64,000 bases of DNA from Syntrophobotulus glycolicus DSM 8271. Its GTDB lineage: Bacteria > Bacillota > Desulfitobacteriia > Desulfitobacteriales > Syntrophobotulaceae. The stretch covers positions 62,001 through 126,000 of the forward strand of contig NC_015172.1 of the NCBI RefSeq assembly GCF_000190635.1. Reading direction: 5' to 3'. This document shows positions 62,853 to 64,000 of this stretch, piece by piece; the stretch's first letter is position 1; the number at the start of each line of letters is the position of its first letter. The notes under the pieces were generated by a model. That model was not told where the DNA came from and searched no databases. It worked only from the letters and a program-made list of their open reading frames with translations. A program made the position numbers and the translations under genes.

Positions 62853-63797
62853 ATGGCCGGGGTCTTCTTCACAATTTTTCAAATGCTTTTGATGCTGGCG
62901 CTGGCTCCCTTGCTTGCAGGCATCATCAAAAAAATAAAAGCCTTTTTTCAAAACAGGCGGGGACCAAGGATTTGTCAGCCTTATTATGATCTGTATAAGT
63001 ATCTGCAGAAGGAAACTGTAGTTTCTGAGCATACTTCGTGGATTTTTACGGCCACACCTTATCTTTATTTCGGGGCGATGCTGGTTATTGCCATGCTGGT
63101 ACCGGCAGTAACTGTCGCCGGTCCTTTAGCTTTTGGCGGAGACATTATATTAATCGTATATTTATTGGCGTTAGCCCGTTTCTTTTTGGCGTTAGCGGGT
63201 CTGGATGCCGGAAGCGCTTTTGGGGGTATGGCAAGCAGCAGAGAGATGGCTCTTTCTTCAGTAGTGGAACCGGCAATGATGCTGCCATTATTTACGGTCT
63301 CCCTTGCAGCGGGGACGACAAATCTCTCCCAGATTGTGACAGAAGTAGCGAAGACGGGTCCGGCAGTCTTTACCCCATCCCATTTCATCTCCTTTCTGGC
63401 ACTTTTTGTGGTTGCCATTGCGGAGACGGGGCGGATCCCCGTTGATAATCCGGACACCCATTTAGAATTGACGATGATCCACGAAGGGATGCTTTTGGAG
63501 TATTCAGGCAAACCATTGGCACTCTTGACTCTGGGAGCCTATCTGAAACAGGTTTTAATCTTTACTTTTTTGGCAAATATCTTTTTTCCCTGGGGAATTG
63601 CCTTTAGCTTAAATGCGGCTTCTGTTTTCGGGGGGATATTATTTTTTCTCGGGAAATTAGTATTTCTGGGGATAGTGATGGCGGTAATCGAAACATCCAT
63701 GTCAAAAATGAGATTGTTCAAAGTACCGGAACTGTTATTTGGGGCATTTTTGTTGGGCCTATTGGGTCTGATTTGTGATTTATTGCTTAGGGGGTAA
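62853..63797 (+). CDS. hyfC: Hydrogenase-4 subunit C-like (NuoH/complex I subunit 1 family)
   Basis: 314 residues with eight or so membrane helices. The family-specific segment GPRICQPYYDLYKYLQKETV is near the N-terminus and ETGRIPVDNPDTHLELTMIHEGMLLEY in the second half holds the acidic residues that link quinone/iron-sulfur chemistry to proton movement. It anchors the hydrogenase module to the membrane arm. It starts 12 bases after hyfB. Confidence 0.92.
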   Translation: MAGVFFTIFQMLLMLALAPLLAGIIKKIKAFFQNRRGPRICQPYYDLYKYLQKETVVSEHTSWIFTATPYLYFGAMLVIAMLVPAVTVAGPLAFGGDIILIVYLLALARFFLALAGLDAGSAFGGMASSREMALSSVVEPAMMLPLFTVSLAAGTTNLSQIVTEVAKTGPAVFTPSHFISFLALFVVAIAETGRIPVDNPDTHLELTMIHEGMLLEYSGKPLALLTLGAYLKQVLIFTFLANIFFPWGIAFSLNAASVFGGILFFLGKLVFLGIVMAVIETSMSKMRLFKVPELLFGAFLLGLLGLICDLLLRG

Positions 63798-63801
63798 AGA
63801 A

Positions 63802-64000
63802 ATGGCTTATGATAATTTAGGAATCAGCAATCTGATGATTACTTTGGTCCTCTGTACCTGTTTTATGATTTTAGTCGCGCGGTTTTTAGATACGGTTATT
63901 GCAATCATTGTGGCCCAGGCAGTTTTATTGGCGGGGTTAAGTTTAAGCTTGGGGTATGTGACAGGAATCCATGAGATGTATTTCGCGGCCCTGCTGACAT
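63802..64000 (+). CDS. hyfE: Hydrogenase-4 subunit E-like (NuoK family), truncated by window end
   Basis: The first 66 codons lie in the window: MAYDNLGISNLMITLVLC then hydrophobic helices (IAIIVAQAVLLAGLSLSLGY). This matches the HyfE/NuoK-like small membrane subunit that follows hyfC in such operons when hyfD is missing. It starts 2 bases after the hyfC stop. Confidence 0.8.
   Translation, partial: MAYDNLGISNLMITLVLCTCFMILVARFLDTVIAIIVAQAVLLAGLSLSLGYVTGIHEMYFAALLT

Overview
The window looks like the chromosome of an anaerobic, low-to-mid GC Firmicute, probably of the Desulfitobacterium/Desulfosporosinus/Dehalobacter (Peptococcaceae) type. That is an inference from the right end: a hydrogenase-4/complex I-like operon, a feoAA-feoB iron operon, an encapsulin-type ferritin-like protein, c-di-GMP enzymes and a chemotaxis receptor. 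No 16S rRNA gene or other taxonomic marker is present.

Layout. (1) 1-16175: one end of a GC-richer conjugative-type element, read right to left on the minus strand. It holds an HTH protein, small accessory proteins, a DUF4314 protein, a tandem ArdA-like antirestriction protein, a Dam-type methylase, an AbrB/Cys-rich protein, a YodL-domain protein, SpoVG, an SLH/Ig-repeat surface protein, two near-identical prepilin-like peptides and Tad pilus assembly genes (prepilin peptidase, CpaB, TadZ/CpaE, start of CpaF). A group II intron lies inside the surface-protein gene near its 3' end. (2) 16176-31550: an AT-rich island that begins with a tRNA-Ser 3' half, integrase and excisionase. Its cargo is a Fic protein, a Gabija-type pair (OLD-family GajA plus UvrD-like GajB), a DUF2971 protein and a 1508-residue helicase/nuclease/NACHT/pentapeptide/propeller-like protein, followed by an IS21-family element. 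(3) 31551-33640: a second and a third tRNA-Ser 3' half bracket a small decayed island holding an integrase remnant and an ATPase. (4) 33641-42700: scrap zone with a truncated transposase, a Fic gene split by an IS3 element, a sigma/anti-sigma pair, a GNAT gene with an internal stop, a serine hydrolase, an RND fragment and a third, ruined Fic copy. (5) 42718-48944: an ECF sigma/anti-sigma pair, two small secreted proteins that share a promoter motif, and an ABC exporter-like cluster. (6) 48945-64000: DegV, GNAT, a membrane protein, feoB-feoA-feoA with a diguanylate cyclase, a divergent EAL protein, a ferritin-like protein, a chemotaxis receptor, a recombinase-like protein lacking catalytic residues, and the start of a hyf operon.

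Main points. The three different tRNA-Ser(CGA) 3' halves, all in the same orientation, suggest successive integrations at one tRNA gene whose 5' half lies left of the window. The second island is a compact defence island. Its best candidate for an undescribed system is the 1508-residue fused NTPase with its DUF2971 neighbour. On the right, a 13-bp-arm palindrome placed over the -10 regions of two divergent promoters probably coordinates c-di-GMP turnover and ferrous iron uptake.
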